Positions 1-11,831 are shown, counted from the first letter of the stretch. The stretch: DNA of 64,000 nt from Rhizoclosmatium globosum (GCA_002104985.1 MCGO01000118.1:1-64000); one strand, 5' to 3'. The notes: a model not told the origin generated them from the letters alone. Made by a program: numbers and translations.

Positions 1-3000
1 CTTGACAGTCTTCAACAACTTCTCCTCCTCTGATTCACGGAGCGCCCAGATATTCAAAACCTTGGTCAAGTCTCCAGCAACGAGGTAACAAAGAACCGCG
101 CCAAACTTTTTCTCTTCCCGTGCTTTCCAGTCAATAGTCTTTAAACTAGCAGCACTAGCAGGAGCAGTGGCAATCGCTTCCAATCGACGACCCAAAGCAC
201 TGAACAACCCAGCCAACTCTTCAGTCCGTCCATACGTGCAAATCAAGGCCAACAGGTCCTTCCAATCCGCATCTCCGCCATCAATCTGGGCATTCTCGAC
301 AATATCAACCAAATCGCCTTGAACAACATCGTTCAACACACGGATGTAACTCTTTTCATTTCTGAGACGCTTAAAGTACTCGGCCTGCGCGTATGCCATG
401 AGTTCGCTTCCTCCACTGATAGCAAACACGAGGGCGTCAGCGAGACGGTTAGCACCGAAACAGATGCGGACTGCAGTTTCAAAGTTTCCAAGGACCAAAG
501 CTTTAGTGATCAGCGCGTCAGTGTCGCTCGATTCTCCTGGAATAGAAGAGTACAATTTGAATGGGACAGCTGGAGCTGGAGCTGGGGCCGGTGGAGCAGC
601 CTTGTTCTGAGCCGCAATCAAAGTGAAATCATCACCTTCGACAGCACCTTCACCATTCACATCGCCGTGGTACTGATCCTGCACCGCCGCAGGAACTCCT
701 TCAACCTGCTCCTCTTGCTGCACCTCCGTAGAAATCAACAACTTTTTCAAAAGAGCCGCCAACTTCTCAGTCCCCGCAACTTCAGCTTTATCAAACCCAA
801 GGAACTGCAACACTGTTCACGACTCCCCGTCTCAAACATGACACCCAAGAATCGCCAAACTCACGATCTTCTCCGGAAATACAGCTCCACCGTCGGATTG
901 CGCCATAGACTGACAATACGTGATAAACTCTTGGATAGCGCCTGTTGAATCTACGCGCTCGAGTTCTGCTGCTCGGTTGACAAAGGCAGGTTCACTGACA
1001 ACGGGGCGGATGGACACAGTGTGTCGGGAAGTACCATCGGGTAACCGTGTGTTTGAGAAACGAACGAGACGGTTTCCGAAGCCCATGAAGCACCCACAGG
1101 TCTTCGCAACCACTTTGGCGGCATGCGGAGCGAGAATTTCGAGTCTACTACTTGAGTAGTTTGTGGTTGTGGTTGTAAACTTCCGAATCCACCGCCTGTA
1201 ATGAACGCGTGAGGGTCCTGACTCAAGGAGGCCTTGTACTTCGGCTTCAATTGCGGCGGCGGCGGCAGTTCCATCATCGGACTTTCCGGATCCTTGTAAG
1301 CTGTGAACACTGATGGTTCATCAAATCCAGCAACGGCGATTAAGTCTGGGTTTCGGTGACACCATTGTGCCTCGAAAACTTCCAGTTTCTGCTGCGATGC
1401 AAGTCTCCAATGACTTTTCCTTCAGGGCCTGAGCTAGGGTCCCAAACGATTGTGCGGTTATCTTTTCCACAACTGAGGAGGAGACTGCTGTCTTTGGGGC
1501 ACCAAGACAGGTTAAGGACACCCTTTGAGTGACCGGTGAGAACTTTTTCGGGGGCGCGCGAGTTTCTGAGATCCCACATGAGGATGACGGGGGCAGTGTC
1601 GTCGTCACTGGCTGTTGCGATTTGTGTTGGCTGAAGGTTTGTTTAAAGTATTAGTTTCCTTGATATTTCCTAACAAGGTAACATACGGAATCAGGGTTCC
1701 ATGCAAGACTAAAATCTGCTTGCGACCGTATGGGTGAGAAAAGGCAGCGATTTCTTGACGGTTTCGCAAGTCCCAGATAACAGTGCTTTCCGTTGTTTGA
1801 AGCCGAAGCCAAATGTATATATAATCTGTTCCATGAGACTGCCGTAACATCTTCCAGACGAGTTGAACGAGCTCCTGGGGAGTATGGTTTTGATGGGTTG
1901 GTCAAGTCCCAAATGAAGAGCTATTGTCATGAGTTAGTCTCAGTATCCCTGAAATTTCAGGGTACTAGTTTCGCCTGACGGAATTTTGTGCAATTCACTT
2001 CGTGAAAGGGAGTTCGCTTGCTCACTATTTTCTATGGTTTCGCCTGAAGGTAACGAGCTCCGCTCGTGCTCTCGCTTCGCAAGTTTTCCCTATTGCACTA
2101 TTCGCTACGCGAAGACATGTTCGCTGTGCTCACTTTGATCCAGCTTCGCCTGAAGGTAACGAGCTCCGCTCGTGCTCTCGCTTCGCAAGTTTCCTTATTG
2201 CACTATTCGCTACGCGAAACCATGTTCGCTGCGCTCACTTTGATCCAGCTTCGCCTGACGGTAACGAGTTCCGCTCGTGCTCTCGCTTCACAATCTTCTT
2301 GGAACACAATTCGCTTCGCGAAAGCAAGTTCGCTGCGCTCACTTTGATCCAGCTTCGCTCGCCTGACGACCAAGAACTCGCTCGTGAACTCGCTACGCCA
2401 ATTCACTTCGTGAAAGCAAGTTCGCTTCGCTCACTAACATTAGCTTCGCCTGATGGCAACGAGCTCCGCTCGTGCTCTCGCTTCGCAAGTTTTCCTTATT
2501 GCACTATTCGCTACGCGAAGACATGTTCGCTGCGCTCACTTTGATCCAGCTTCGCCTGACGGCCAAGGTGAACTCGCTACGCAATTCACTTCGTGAAAGC
2601 AGTTCGCTTCGCTCACTAACAATTAGCTTCGCCTGACGGCAACGAGCTCCGCTCGTGCTCTCGCTTCACAAGTCTTCTTGGAACACAATTCACTTCGTGA
2701 AAGCCAGTTCGCTTCGCTCACTAACAATTAGCTTCGGCTTACGGCAACGAGCTCCGCTCGTGCTCTCGCTTGCGCATGTCACTTCGAAAGTCGTAGTATG
2801 CCACGTCACAATTTCGTTACCTCTCCATCAGCAGCACCGGAGGCAAGAACTTTGAATCGACCGGATTAAAATCCAGGCCTTTGACAGGACCTTTATGTTT
2901 GACGGGTTTCATGATGAAAGGGTCATGTGAGGCCTTGTTGGAGTAGTTGTCAAGAATGATGCGGGGATCCCAGAGCGCCATTTCACCGTTTTCGAGACCA

Positions 3001-3366
3001 CCAGCCAAGATACCCATTGGACGTTTGACGGGGTCAGGCGAGGGACCCCAAGCGAGGCGGTTAAATCTGTATTGAGAGACAGAGAGTGGGAGTCAGTCAA
3101 TAAATTGGGGGTAGATGCACCAAGTCGCCTGTCAAACAAACACAACAAACAGAGTCAAGTAGATACCTCGCAGCGGCAGCAACCGAGCCCAGTACTTTAA
3201 AGTCGTTGAGTGGGTCGAGTAGTTCGAGTGTTGTCGAAGTAGAAAACGAGGCATCGAGGGCGCCCGCAACAGTCGCCGCGGCAAGAAGAGGCGTGCCAAT
3301 CGAGGACACGGACACGGATGGTGACCACGCGATCGTCGAAGTGCGATCCGTTGACCCAAGAAGCAT
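1..3366 (-). CDS. SEC31: COPII outer coat protein Sec31 (3' end outside window)
   Basis: Sec31 forms the outer cage of COPII vesicles with Sec13 and drives ER-to-Golgi budding. Reading leftwards from ATG 3366, the N-terminal WD40 propeller is clear: TSTIAWSPS and VAGALDASF in the first exon, then ILAGGLENGEMALWDP (about 2970), LFIWDLTNP (1900), DLRNSRAPEKVL and GHSKGVLNLSWCPKDSSLLLS (1450-1570). The blade-7/linker motif PKWLRRPVGAS is near 1100 and the alpha-solenoid start near 60-230 (VLCYLVAGDL). Introns include 3066-3172 and a large 1921-2819 intron packed with GC-rich repeats. At least five one-base frameshifts interrupt conserved stretches, near 2842, 1785, 1715, 1375 and 1088; several are explained by one missing base in a short homopolymer. 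SEC31 is essential in yeast, so I infer assembly errors rather than a pseudogene. It is head-to-head with CRLS1, with 43 bp between start codons. Confidence 0.9.
1921..2819 (-). repeat. SEC31 intron filled with GC-rich repeat array
   Basis: The intron runs on the minus strand from GTAACG at 2819 to CAATAG at 1921, joining GE to LFIWDL in frame. From about 2041 to 2780 it contains six recognisable copies of a block built on GAGCTCCGCTCGTGCTCTCG (plus-strand view), starting near 2049, 2160, 2265, 2460, 2643 and 2750, with a diverged copy near 2375. Between them lie short inverted repeats such as TTCGCTACGCGAA and TTCGCTTCGCGAAAG. The same family is present in introns of CRLS1 and NFU1. The plus-strand open frames here are products of the repeat and not genes. 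Confidence 0.9.
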
Positions 3367-3409
3367 TTGTTTGGTTTTTGTTGGTTTTGTTTACTTTCTC
3401 GCAAAGAAC

Positions 3410-4525
3410 ATGTTCCACCTACTAAGAAGACCTCTCTTCCGCGTCATCGCCTCAAATCACCCACTTCAAAGTCGCTTCTTTTCGGCTTCGGCTTCTCTGC
3501 GACTGCCGCTGTCCTCGCCGCCTTCTCCTTCTCCTTCTCCCTCATGCTCGCCAACAAAGAAAACATTTACACAATCCCAAACGCAATCACTTTTGCCCGT
3601 ATCTGTGCATCGCCTGTCATTGGTTACTACATCTCGGCTCATCAGTACCCTTTGGCTCTCTCTCTGCTTGCCGTCGCCGCTGTCTCAGATGGCCTCGATG
3701 GCTTTATTGCTCGCAGATTCAACATGAAGACTCACTTTGGTACCGTCCTTGATCCCGCCGCTGACAAGATTCTCATGACTGTCCTCACTATTTCTCTTTG
3801 TGATGCCGGTCTTCTTTCGTGTACGTGTCTGTGAAAGTACATAGAGCGGGAGCACGAGCGAATCTGGCGAAGATATAAGAGTAGTAAGCGTAGCGAATAG
3901 TATATCGCGAAGCGAGTACCTAGGATTCATGGCGTAGCGAGAACACGAGCGGAGCTCGTTGTTTTCAGGCGGAGCTCAAGGAATGGACAGAGCGCAGAGA
4001 ATAGTGGCCGTTGTGAACAGTATATCTTGAAGGGAGCCTGTACAGACGAGATTAGCAACGTATGTAGAAGAAGAATGGATAGTGGAATTAGAATGGATGG
4101 CATTGACAGAATCTAAAAAACTAACACCCCAAAAAATATAGTTCCTTTGGCTGCTCTAATTATTGGTCGTGATGTCGGTTTGGTCTTGGGTACCATGGTG
4201 TACAGATATACTACACTTCCAGCACCGGTATGTGGCGCGTATACATCAGGATGAATCCGGAAAAACTTACATCAACTCCAAACAGAAAACATGGTCACGG
4301 TATTGGGATGTTTCTCTGCCTTCAGCAGAAGTACATCCACCTTTAATATCAAAAGCGAATACTCTGTTGCAACTAGTTCTCATGTATGGTACTTTGGCTG
4401 CTCCTGTCTACGGGGTTCCTATTGATCATGTTGCTCTCGAACTTTTACGCGCATCCGTTGTCGGAACTACAATTGCTTCAGGTGCCATGTACCTATTTGA
4501 CAGGAGTCTTGTCAAAAAGTTATAG
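3410..4525 (+). CDS. CRLS1: Mitochondrial cardiolipin synthase (CDP-alcohol phosphatidyltransferase)
   Basis: The enzyme condenses CDP-diacylglycerol with phosphatidylglycerol to form cardiolipin in the inner mitochondrial membrane. The CDP-alcohol phosphotransferase signature DGx2ARx8Gx3Dx3D is complete: DGFIARRFNMKTHF followed by GTVLDPAAD (about 3695-3765). The first ATG (3410) gives a basic, serine-rich leader (MFHLLRRPLFRVIASNH) typical of mitochondrial import. Exons are 3410-3820, 4142-4227 and 4286-4525; LIIGRDVGL and SKANTLLQL follow the core as expected for this family. The exon sum is 737 nt, one short of a multiple of three, and the leader frame differs from the catalytic frame, so one base is missing in the T/C-rich tract 3490-3550. 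The first intron (321 nt) carries the GC-rich repeat. Alternative: a PGS1-independent PG synthase of the same fold; less likely given the eukaryotic CRLS1-like tail. Confidence 0.88.
3821..4141 (+). repeat. GC-rich repeat element inside CRLS1 intron 1
   Basis: This 321-nt intron (GTACGT...AATATAG) contains GAGAACACGAGCGGAGCTCG at about 3939, the reverse complement of the SEC31 intron core as read on the plus strand. There are further degenerate pieces (GGGAGCACGAGCG at 3848, TATCGCGAAGCGAGTA at 3903). Because CRLS1 and SEC31 are on opposite strands, the element has the same orientation relative to transcription in both genes. The family is described under the SEC31 and NFU1 introns. Confidence 0.85.
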
Positions 4526-4888
4526 AGACGTTTAGACACTGATTTTGGATGGAATATTATTATGGCTCACTGGAAGCCCTGCTCAGGTCATCTATGTTTC
4601 ATTATGACAGTTTTTGCTCTTCCAAAGGACTGGCATTCTTCTGGCATCGACTTATTTACAAAGTATATAAATCAACCAAAGTATTTTTTACATGACTGGA
4701 TCCCATTCATTTACTGTATCACTCTCCAAACAACAAACTCCCTTCTCTTTCAGCCTCAATTAATAGCTGGTGCTGATTGATTATGTGTCGGCGATGACCT
4801 ACTTAACCCAACAGTTTGCAACGCAGGCGGTAACGGAGTCATAGAAGGAGAATACAGTGGAAGTGGAGGCAACTTGGACTCACTCTTT

Positions 4889-7800
4889 CTATTCTGAAAC
4901 CCAACTCCTGCCAGTGCTTTTTCGGTTATTGTTCCCAAACGTGCCCACACTTTGCATTACACCCACGAGAGGATGTTTGTTGAAGATTTTGTTGAAGTTG
5001 GCCTCACGATTTGAGAGTTCGAGCTTACAATATTCAAGTTCTTCCTGAGTTTGGTGTATAACAGGTTTAGTTGGTCTTTTGATGGTTACAAGGCTACTAC
5101 CATCAGCGTGTGGGCTTTCCGTTTCCTTCGCTTGATATCTTCCTCTAACTCTGCAATCTTCTTGACATCGTCCTCACGAGATTCGCGGTTGATGTACTTG
5201 AGTGCAGCCTCTTCCAGCCTAATGCACTGCGTTAGTTACACCATCATCCTTCGTATTCCTTACAGTTTCTGTTGATTCGCAATCTGTTTCCTCAAAAAGT
5301 CTTGAGCCTGCTCAAAGTCTTTGATCATTTTGTTGGCTTCGATAATATGCTCCTCATTGAGATTGAATACTTTGGCGTCATGTTCTCGAAGTAAGTTTTC
5401 CATCTGAGTATCGAGAGCAATTATGTGGCGATCGCTGTTAAGAAAGGCTTTCAGTTCGGTATTGAAGTGGAGCATGACACCGACCGCAGTTTAACAATTT
5501 CGGCACTCTTCATGGAGATTTGATCCTTGAGCTTGACAATATCCGATTCAAGCTGGAAGACTTTTCGAGAGAAGTCACCTTCCACACCCTTTCACAAATT
5601 TCTCATTAATCAGCTCACAAACTTCACGTCACCTACAATTCTTCGAACAATCTCCTCATTCAAAGTTGCTATTTTGTAGTTCAGTTTGTCAATCTCCTGT
5701 TGATGCAATTCCGCCTGCTCCTTTAATTCTGCAATGCGTTGCATGTTCATTTGAAGAATCGTATTTGCCAATTCTTCCGAGTTCTTTTCGGCTTGAGCCT
5801 TCATCTCATCTGCATGAACGCCCTTCAGTCTCACAGTTTCATTCGACAGTTTTGTTTCAGCATCCTAATACCCAACATTAACACAGTAGAAGCGAAACAA
5901 CTCCACAATACCTTCTTAGCAGCTAACGCATTCTTAGTATTCGTATTCCTCAAATCATCCATCGCCTTTTTATGCAGAGCCTCAACTTCCTCCAAAGCAG
6001 CAACATGCTTCTTCTCCAAATTCCCCAACGCAATCGTACTCGCGACTTTCAACTGCGTCTCCTTCGCATTGATCTCATACTCAAAGTTTTTCCTCTCCTT
6101 CTCAAGGAATTTCTGATGCTGTTCTTTTAATTCAGCGAGTTTACGGGCTTGGTCTTCTTTGAGGTCTGCCACGCCCTTGGTGAGCATTTTGATGTTGATT
6201 TCGTAGCCCATGATACGGTCTTCGAGTGTTGTTTGGACGCGCGTTGCATCTTCCATTCGGAGAGCGTTGTCGTTCGCCATGACGGAGATTTGCTCTTTGT
6301 ATTCGGTTTCCGTTTTTTCGATAGCAGCCTTTCAGTTGATGTCGTTAGTATTTTGTACCGTTCAAAAGAATGTCTTAACCATCAATTCCATGTGATGCTC
6401 GTGTGTCATCTGGTCCTTAAGCTTCTGCATCTCAGTTGCATGGAATATTTCCCTGAAGGTTGTGTAAGAGACTCAGCTTCCAATCACAGTACCGATAATT
6501 ACCATTTCTCTTCAGACTCCATCTTCTCCTTCCGGAATTGATCATTCAACTCTCCACGAATCTGATCATCTATCTTGACCATTTTCTGAAACAAATCCGC
6601 CTTATCCGTCTCAAGCCCTTTGATAGTTTGTACGTGTCCATTGATTGTTCGAGTCTGAACCTGGATTTCATTCACTTTCTCTTGAATCGTTTTCATGGCA
6701 GCTTCCAGTTTCTCTTTGACAACATTTTTGGCTTCCTCCATTTTATCAAGTTGGTCTTGCATGAATGCTTTCATTTCCATGAAGTTGTCTTTTTCCTTGT
6801 TTAGACGGAGAGTCCAGCCTTCGATTTCAGTCTTGTGTTTGGCGACTGTGTTGACCATTTCGGCGTCTTTTTCTTCGAGCTGGGCTTTGTAGTCTGAGTG
6901 GATTGTGGATACTGTTTCGATAAGTTTTTGTTCGGATTCTTCAAGCATTCGTTGCTCTTGGTCTGCTAATGCTTGATTCATTTTCTGAATCAGTCAAAAT
7001 TAATTGACGCTGATTCGCAAAAATGTTGGAATGCACGTACCTGCGTCAATTCGGCTTCCAGCTCCTTCAAGTCATCTTCGAGTTTCACCATTCGCCTTTC
7101 TAGAATAGGGAGTTTCAAGATTTATCGTTGAAATATAATCGATAGAATAGTTACCTGCTTCCACCTTTGCAATCTCCATTTCGGCCTTGGATTTGTTGGT
7201 GTCGTATAATGTTGCGCTGAGCTCATTGATTTCGCTTTTATGTGAGAGTAAATAAAGAGCTTGAACGTAAAAATTAACAATTGGCTTACTGTTGTGCGGA
7301 CTCAAAACTTGCTTGCAAGTTTCTGTACTCAGAAGTAGTGCTTTCCAACTCATCACTACACTTTTTGAAGTCCGTTTCAAGCTCGAATAGTTGCTCAGCC
7401 CGTTTTCGAAGCTCTGCATCTTGTTCCAAAACTTTGATGTCTATTTGATTGTTTGGTTGAATATCATCATAATGGTGGGATGGTTGAACTGACCAGCTTC
7501 GTTTAACTTTGAGGTACAAATGTCCAAGTCCTAGTAACAATTCTCGAATAAACAAATACTAACTTCAAGATATTGTCGTGCTCACTTGTTTGGTTTCCGT
7601 CAGTTTGTCCGTCAAATCCGTCAATTTCCCTTGTGCCTCATTCACAAACTTGTCCTTTTTGACTATGGCATCGTTCAAATCTTGAATTTCAGTCTTTTGC
7701 CTGTTTTAACTTATTAAATACCTAATGTTTGGTTCACTGAACCGTCTTACTGTTTCGCTGCAAACTGAACATTGGCAAGTGTCTCTGTTATGTCCTTGTA

Positions 7801-8733
7801 TCGTTTCGTTATGTGCTCAAGATCGTCTTCAAGTTGTTTCTGAGTACTAGAATGTTGTTTCTCCATGGCAGTTATTGTTGAATCGTGTTCTGCTTTCATT
7901 CGCTCCATCTCTCGTTGAAGCGTTTGCTGTTGATCATTCATCTACGTTTTTAAATTAGAGAATAAAAGTAGAGGAATCTTTTGTATTGCCTGTCGCATCA
8001 TATTTGAAAGATTCTCTTTGGCTTGGGTCTGCATATTTTTCATGTCTTCCATCAGTCCTTTCGTTGCCTTCTCATTTTCCTCTTGAAGCTTGTTCATCTA
8101 TAATTCGTATTATTACTGAAGCCAAGGGAGATTAGTGGTATTACTTCGGCTTTATGGCGTTCTTTTAATTGGACGTATTTCACTTCCAAATTTTGTTCAC
8201 TTTCGAGTTGTTGAGATCTAGAGAGTTCTTGCATTTCTCTAAGGTTTGATTCTATAGCTGAAGTAGTTTTCCTTGAATTAGATTAGCCGATGGGGTTATC
8301 GCAAATAGATAAAAATACATTTCCATATGTTCCATTTCTTGTTTAAGCGTTTCTTCGCGATTGTAGCAAGTTCGCAGTTCTTCTTCTTTCGACTCGATTG
8401 TTTTTACGTATTGCTATCGAAATTCATAAAATCATGGTGAAAAGGAGTTTGATCAACACCAAATCCACACCTGAATTTGTTTCTCAGCTTCAATAACCTT
8501 GGCTTCTGTCATCTCCAATCCAAGTTTTAACTCAGTTATCTTGTTAGTTCCATCTTTAATGGCCTTTCAAGGTCGTAAAAGAATAAGAATGTTGGTGATT
8601 CTCAAATCAGTAACACCTCAGTTAGTTCGTCTTCATACGCGTCGATAAGACTCTGAATCTCGACATTATGATCCTCGTTCTTTGTATTGAGATAATAAAT
8701 GACTTTTGTAAGCTGAGCAATCTTTTTCGACAT
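4889..8733 (-). CDS. FAM184-family coiled-coil protein
   Basis: The N-terminus MSKKIAQLTKVIYYLNTKN matches the opening motif of animal FAM184A/B, and the C-terminus keeps INRESREDDVKKIAEL (about 5190) and NFNKIFNKHPLVGV (about 4960-5000), also diagnostic of that family. Between them lies about 1000 residues of heptad-rich, Glu/Lys/Gln-rich coiled coil split by many short introns, with no catalytic domain or membrane segment. The start at 8733 is the first ATG before the conserved block; the upstream in-frame sequence lacks another ATG, so an extra 5' exon cannot be excluded. The function of FAM184 is poorly known. Its head-to-head position with the axonemal assembly gene LRRC6 (195 bp between start codons) suggests co-expression during zoospore formation; that is an inference. 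The last codons are less certain because another frame stays open to 4756. Confidence 0.8.
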
Positions 8734-8927
8734 CTTGAACACGACTGTGGCGAGGATATTAGGTTTGAAACTTGGAATATTGCCGATTCCAAACCTTCAG
8801 GTGGTGCAAACACCCCTTTTCAGAGGGAACTTCACCCTTCCCGCCCGTTTTAGTTGCGGCTCGGGTTGCTGCCTGTGACATAAGAACTGCTGTTGAATTT
8901 GTCGATCTAAAAAACGAGTTTAAACAA
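8734..8927. promoter_or_regulatory. Shared promoter region, FAM184-like / LRRC6
   Basis: The 194 bp between two divergent start codons must hold both promoters. I see no clear TATA box or classical RFX X-box; the placement is the only evidence. Confidence 0.5.
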
Positions 8928-10386
8928 ATGCCACAGGACAGACAGCAGAAAATCAGTGAGTATCTCTGAGCATGTTTGAATATACGCTGATCAAGTTTAG
9001 TCACACAGGAGCTCCTGAGAAGACGCGCTGAGCATAACGATGGAGAGCTGTCAACTCTAAAAGAAGTGACACTGCACCAATTCGACATCGAAAAGATTGA
9101 GAATCTCGATGTTTATTGCCGTCACTTAGAGATCTTATATCTCCAGAACAATCAAATTAACAAGATTGGTGAGTTCGATTGTTTTGCCTCCTAAACTAAA
9201 TAAACATCAGAGAATCTCCACAAGCTTAAAGAGCTTCAGTACTTGAATTTAGCTTTAAATAACATCAAGAAGATTGAAAACCTAGAGAAATGCGAGTCTC
9301 TGAGGAAACTGGACTTGACAGTCAACTTTGTGTCAGACCCCCTTGATTTGGAGTCTTTGAAAGATAACATCATGCTTCGTGACTTGTTCTTAGTTGGAAA
9401 TCCCTGCACTCAAGTTGATGGCTATAGAGAGTTTGCCATTGTAACGCTTCCGCAGTTGAAGGTGAGTGTCAGTTTTTAAGAAGAATACTAACTCCAATAG
9501 ATGCTCGATGGAAAAGAAATCGAGAAATCTGAACGAATCGCCGCGGCTCAAGTGTATGATACAATCAGAGCGCGTTTGGTGAAAGAAAGGAATGAACGGA
9601 CGAATACTGAAACAAGAGAAGAGAATCTACAAACAAAAACTGATCCGACTACTGCCGCCGCCAGGTTTGTGCTCAAAATTAACTTCTGTTTTAATGAAAA
9701 GAACTAGTCCTGAAGACTTGGAAAAGTTGAAACACGAATTCAAGACGAAGCCCATTCCATACACACCAGAAACGCGACGCCAAACTGCAAAAGAAATCGA
9801 AACCATGAACGGACCGCCTCGTGAGGATCCATCAAAACCGAAGCCGCCCAAACCTGCAGACACGACCGTCTCTTATGGCCGTGATGGTCGTGTTCTGCAA
9901 AAGAATGAAGGGAAATGGGAATTCCACAGGTGGTCCAATGACCTCGCCGTCTTTCTTGATATTGAAATATCCAAGTTTTTGGACTCTTCATTGATAGATG
10001 TGAACGTCAAACCCAACTACATTCAGGTTGTCATCAAAAACAAGGTTCTCACCGTCACGTTCGACGATGAAGTGAGACCAAACCAAGTGCTGTGCGAAAG
10101 AAGCAAGGCTTCAGGAAACTTGTTGGTTACAATGGTGAAATCGAGTGCACCTAATGATTTGGATGTGGAGGACGTTGCAAAGTCACAACGAACAAAAAAT
10201 GTCGTCACGCCTGCATCCAACGCCCCGACCAATACAGAAAAGAATCGTCGTAAAGAGCGATTGTTTGGAACGATTGATGCAGAAATGCCAAAAAAGATTG
10301 TGGACATGAAGTTTGTTGTTGACAAGAGTATTCCTAGCGCGTCTGAAGAATTCACTGATGATCCTGACGTTCCACCGTTGTGTTGA
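8928..10386 (+). CDS. LRRC6: Dynein axonemal assembly factor 11 (LRRC6/TILB)
   Basis: This is a cytoplasmic factor needed to preassemble axonemal dynein arms. Exons 8928-8955, 9001-9168, 9211-9461, 9501-9664 and 9708-10386 splice to 1290 nt, 429 residues, with no frameshift. The product opens with [17 protein letters not shown] and continues through SDS22-type leucine-rich repeats ([36 protein letters not shown]), the cap motif LFLVGNPC and [18 protein letters not shown], all hallmarks of LRRC6. The C-terminal half (about residues 290-360) is a CS/p23-like domain, [18 protein letters not shown] to [10 protein letters not shown]. The first coding exon is only 28 nt. Its presence implies a flagellated life stage. 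It converges on SBDS with 48 bp between the stop codons. Confidence 0.95.
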
Positions 10387-10434
10387 CAAATAAAAGAGAT
10401 GATGGTAAATAGTTACTATATTCGCGATTCCAAA

Positions 10435-11278
10435 TCAAAGATTCTCATCTCCGTCGGCAATATTCTGCACAGTCTGGACTTCAACCTGTCCCCTTCCCTT
10501 TGTTTCCGCACTCACGATTTCAACGAGAGATGGATATTGACCTGGATCCACAGAGCACAAGATTTCATAGACATCCCCAGAAAAGTCTTCATCCTCAATA
10601 GCAGCAATGAATGACCCAATCTTTTCCTTCAACTTCTTGGATTCTTTTCCGGGAAGAACAATTCGGAGCCGCATTTGAGCACGTGCAATAGGAATGATTT
10701 GTTTTTCCTGCAATTGCTTGATGAGTTCGAGAGCTTGCTGTTTCGCACTCTTATTTGGAGAAATTGAAAAGTGGAGTTCGGCCATGGACTTTTCAATAAT
10801 TGAGACAGGATAAGGCCGTTTTGTTTGTGGGTTCACACACTTTTGTGAGACGATTGTTGCAATCTCCTTTGACATTGACTCGCTTTCTGCAGCACGTTCC
10901 TTTTCACCAACTTGCAGTTCACCCTTTTTGAGGATCTGGAGAGGGAAGGAAGAGGGAAGGAAGAGGGAAGAAAGGATGTGGATCAGTAACCTGTCATCGC
11001 TTCCAAACAAGTAAACTGACCTCAAGCAGGATCTTTTCAACATCGTCTGTCTTGAACGCCTTCGAAAGGTCTTCCTGCGATGCCATTTGACCCTTGGAAA
11101 CATTCATGTACACTGAGTGGATCTGGAGGACATTGTCGATGTCTGTCTCAACACCGGACCGCCATTCTTTGACTTTGTTCTTGTAACAGGCAATCTCAAA
11201 TCGGATTCCTCCTTTCTTTAAGCGAACAATCGATACGTTCGTCAGTCGGTTCTGGTTGGATGGCGTGAACACTCTCAT
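10435..11278 (-). CDS. SBDS: Ribosome maturation protein SBDS (Sdo1)
   Basis: SBDS works with the GTPase Efl1 to release Tif6/eIF6 from nascent 60S subunits. Exons 11021-11278 and 10435-10935 give 759 nt, 252 residues, the normal length of the family. The three domains are visible: an N-terminal FYSH domain ([20 protein letters not shown] through [14 protein letters not shown]), a central helical domain with [15 protein letters not shown], and a C-terminal ferredoxin-like domain ([16 protein letters not shown]). The intron (85 nt) contains a short GGAAGGAAGAG purine repeat on the plus strand. No frameshift is needed. The gene is convergent with LRRC6. Confidence 0.96.
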
Positions 11279-11489
11279 TTTGTGGATGAAACAAAGAGGA
11301 AATGAAAAAGAAAGAAAGAGATCCGTCGTTAACCTTCTCAGATATTAAATATCTTAGAATGCAATATTTTATAAAACGTCAGCCATGCAAAAGCCTGACG
11401 AAGAGATTCGGGCAATAGGTGGCTCTGGATTCGAAATCCTCCACGCCAAGAGAGACACAAGCACGTTTTGGATTCAAAAAAAACTCATC

Positions 11490-11831
11490 ATGAAAGTATC
11501 ATCCGCGCTTGTATTCCTTGTGTCCGCCGCCATTGCCAACGCTGCCCAACTTGTACCTGCTCACAAAATCACCCTCGTAAACGGAATCGCTGGATCAAAC
11601 TCTCGTAGAAATGTGCAAGACCACCATGATCACTGCAGTACTGCCGCAGCTTTGTGCATTAAGCACAGTGAGGAAGTAAACGACGTTCACTTGATTCGCA
11701 AGTGTGTCAAAGAAGCCAATATTTGTGAAATGAAACGGTGCCCTGCTTACAAGGCTTGCGCTCAACCATGTGGAAAGAATTCTGAGTGTATCGTTAGCAA
11801 GAAGTGCATCGATCAGCTGCAGCTATGTTGA
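11490..11831 (+). CDS. Small secreted cysteine-rich protein
   Basis: I do not recognise a family. The 113-residue product from ATG 11490 has a clear signal peptide (MKVSSALVFLVSAAIANAA) and a mature part with ten cysteines in the last 67 residues, including CSTAAALC, CEMKRCPAYKAC and CGKNSEC spacing, which suggests a disulfide-stabilised extracellular protein. The frame is open 5' of this ATG to another ATG at 11385, but that 35-residue extension would bury the signal peptide and is AT-biased, so I chose 11490. It is a single exon and stands alone between SBDS (divergent) and the alkaline phosphatase. Small secreted Cys-rich proteins in chytrids can be wall components or effectors; the sequence does not decide. 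Confidence 0.7.
   Translation: MKVSSALVFLVSAAIANAAQLVPAHKITLVNGIAGSNSRRNVQDHHDHCSTAAALCIKHSEEVNDVHLIRKCVKEANICEMKRCPAYKACAQPCGKNSECIVSKKCIDQLQLC

Noticed and set aside
2002..2544. 180-codon open frame with repeated SSARALASQ text
   Set aside because: Lies entirely within the SEC31 intron and results from the GC-rich repeat.
1..3366. Programmed +1 frameshifting as in Euplotes
   Set aside because: The breaks are not at stop codons or at a shared slippery motif; missing homopolymer bases explain several of them better.
11385..11489. Upstream ATG extending the Cys-rich protein by 35 residues
   Set aside because: It would place the signal peptide internally; the inner ATG at 11490 gives a standard secretory leader.
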